Assembly: GCA_021798375.1 (NCBI GenBank)
Contig: JAJZHU010000151.1
Location: 1-6,017 of the forward strand
DNA: 6,017 nt
Origin: Pseudomonadota bacterium
GTDB lineage: Bacteria; Pseudomonadota; Alphaproteobacteria; Acetobacterales; Acetobacteraceae
Direction of reading: 5' to 3'
Part shown: positions 5,610 to 6,017 of the stretch, in pieces
How the letters are laid out: each line of letters opens with the position of its first letter
How positions within the stretch are numbered: the first letter of the stretch is position 1
The notes under the pieces: generated by a model
Seen by the model: the letters and a program-made list of their open reading frames with translations, nothing else
What the model was told of the DNA's origin: nothing
The model's database searches: none
Position numbers and translations under genes: made by a program

Positions 5610-6017
5610 AACCGCTGTGTTCACCTCGCCATCGCTGGTGGCGATGATCTGTTTGGGGATCAACAATAACACAGGCAGGATCAGCGCATAAACAATCGTG
5701 GTGGCGATCACGCAATAAAGAAAGCCGTGGCTGGGGCTGAGGCTGAAGATTTTTGACCCCACCAGATCGCCGCCCCGCATCGACAATATCGACACGCCAT
5801 CGATCATCATCATCAGCGCACCCTGCATTCCCGGTGGACAGGAGCGGATCGCCAAATCATAGATCGCGGCGCCCGCAATGCCGCCCATGAAACCGATCGG
5901 GGCCGCCAGCAGCAAGGCCTGACCGGCGGTGTGAATAAAAGCGAGCGGCACCATCTGCGGCACCGTAATGATCATGCCCCACCAAAGAAGTTTCTTCAGC
6001 GACACGAACCGGCAAAT
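5604..6017 (-). CDS. MFS-type permease, C-terminal part (gene continues past right edge)
   Basis: The frame is open from the right edge to a TAA at 5604-5606 (137 residues seen). The segment is strongly hydrophobic with about four membrane helices: near 9-28 (LWWGMIITVPQMVPLAFI), 33-56, 66-90 and 98-120. The loop AIYDLAIRSCPPGMQGALMM resembles MFS carriers of the BT1/folate-biopterin-like type, where a CPPGxxGxxM motif lies in the C-terminal half. It is read as roughly the last four of twelve helices. The substrate cannot be inferred. An internal GTG at 6005 is not the true start because the frame and similarity continue upstream. The gene converges on kpsT and overlaps its end by 6 bases, with no terminator between them. 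Confidence 0.8.
   Translation of the reverse strand: MCRFVSLKKLLWWGMIITVPQMVPLAFIHTAGQALLLAAPIGFMGGIAGAAIYDLAIRSCPPGMQGALMMMIDGVSILSMRGGDLVGSKIFSLSPSHGFLYCVIATTIVYALILPVLLLIPKQIIATSDGEVNTAVS

Overview
The window looks like a chromosomal stretch of a moderately GC-rich alphaproteobacterium, probably Rhodospirillales/Acetobacteraceae-like. That placement is an inference from codon use, from the protein styles (a polyprenyl-phosphate glycosyltransferase with a GtrA-like tail, an Lrp regulator with an SAPPCLRRVRRLE recognition helix) and from the lrp / trxB / lysR neighbourhood. It carries eight protein-coding genes, two of them cut by the window edges. I see no tRNA, rRNA, CRISPR array, insertion sequence or att site. 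No gene-free stretch exceeds 300 bases; the largest gap (about 178 bp) is the divergent lrp/trxB control region.

Left part (1-1400, minus strand): an Lrp/AsnC regulator is followed after 12 bases by a family 2 glycosyltransferase of the DPM1/polyprenyl-phosphate sugar type. Its C-terminal GtrA-like membrane domain runs off the left edge. Middle part (1401-3520, plus strand): trxB (thioredoxin reductase) starts divergently from lrp, with several short inverted repeats between them. A LysR regulator follows trxB and ends at a strong intrinsic terminator.

Right part (3525-5609): a polysaccharide-export cluster. Two divergent genes, 70 bp apart, encode related inner-membrane proteins of the KpsE/BexC/CtrB (PCP-3) capsule-export type. 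Both are only about 225 residues long, because the long periplasmic coiled coil that normally separates the membrane-proximal domain from the PNLPD motif and second membrane segment is missing. The plus-strand copy overlaps by 4 bases (ATGA) a KpsT-type ABC ATPase. No KpsM permease, OMA/KpsD protein or full-length KpsE is in the window. The right edge holds the C-terminal third of an MFS permease on the minus strand, overlapping the end of the ATPase gene by 6 bases.

The most unusual item is the pair of coiled-coil-less mini-PCP proteins, one translationally coupled to a KpsT whose Q-loop glutamine appears to be glutamate. This could be a pared-down or auxiliary version of ABC-dependent polysaccharide export. 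That function is an inference; the missing segment is read directly from the translations and compared with the remembered family architecture.
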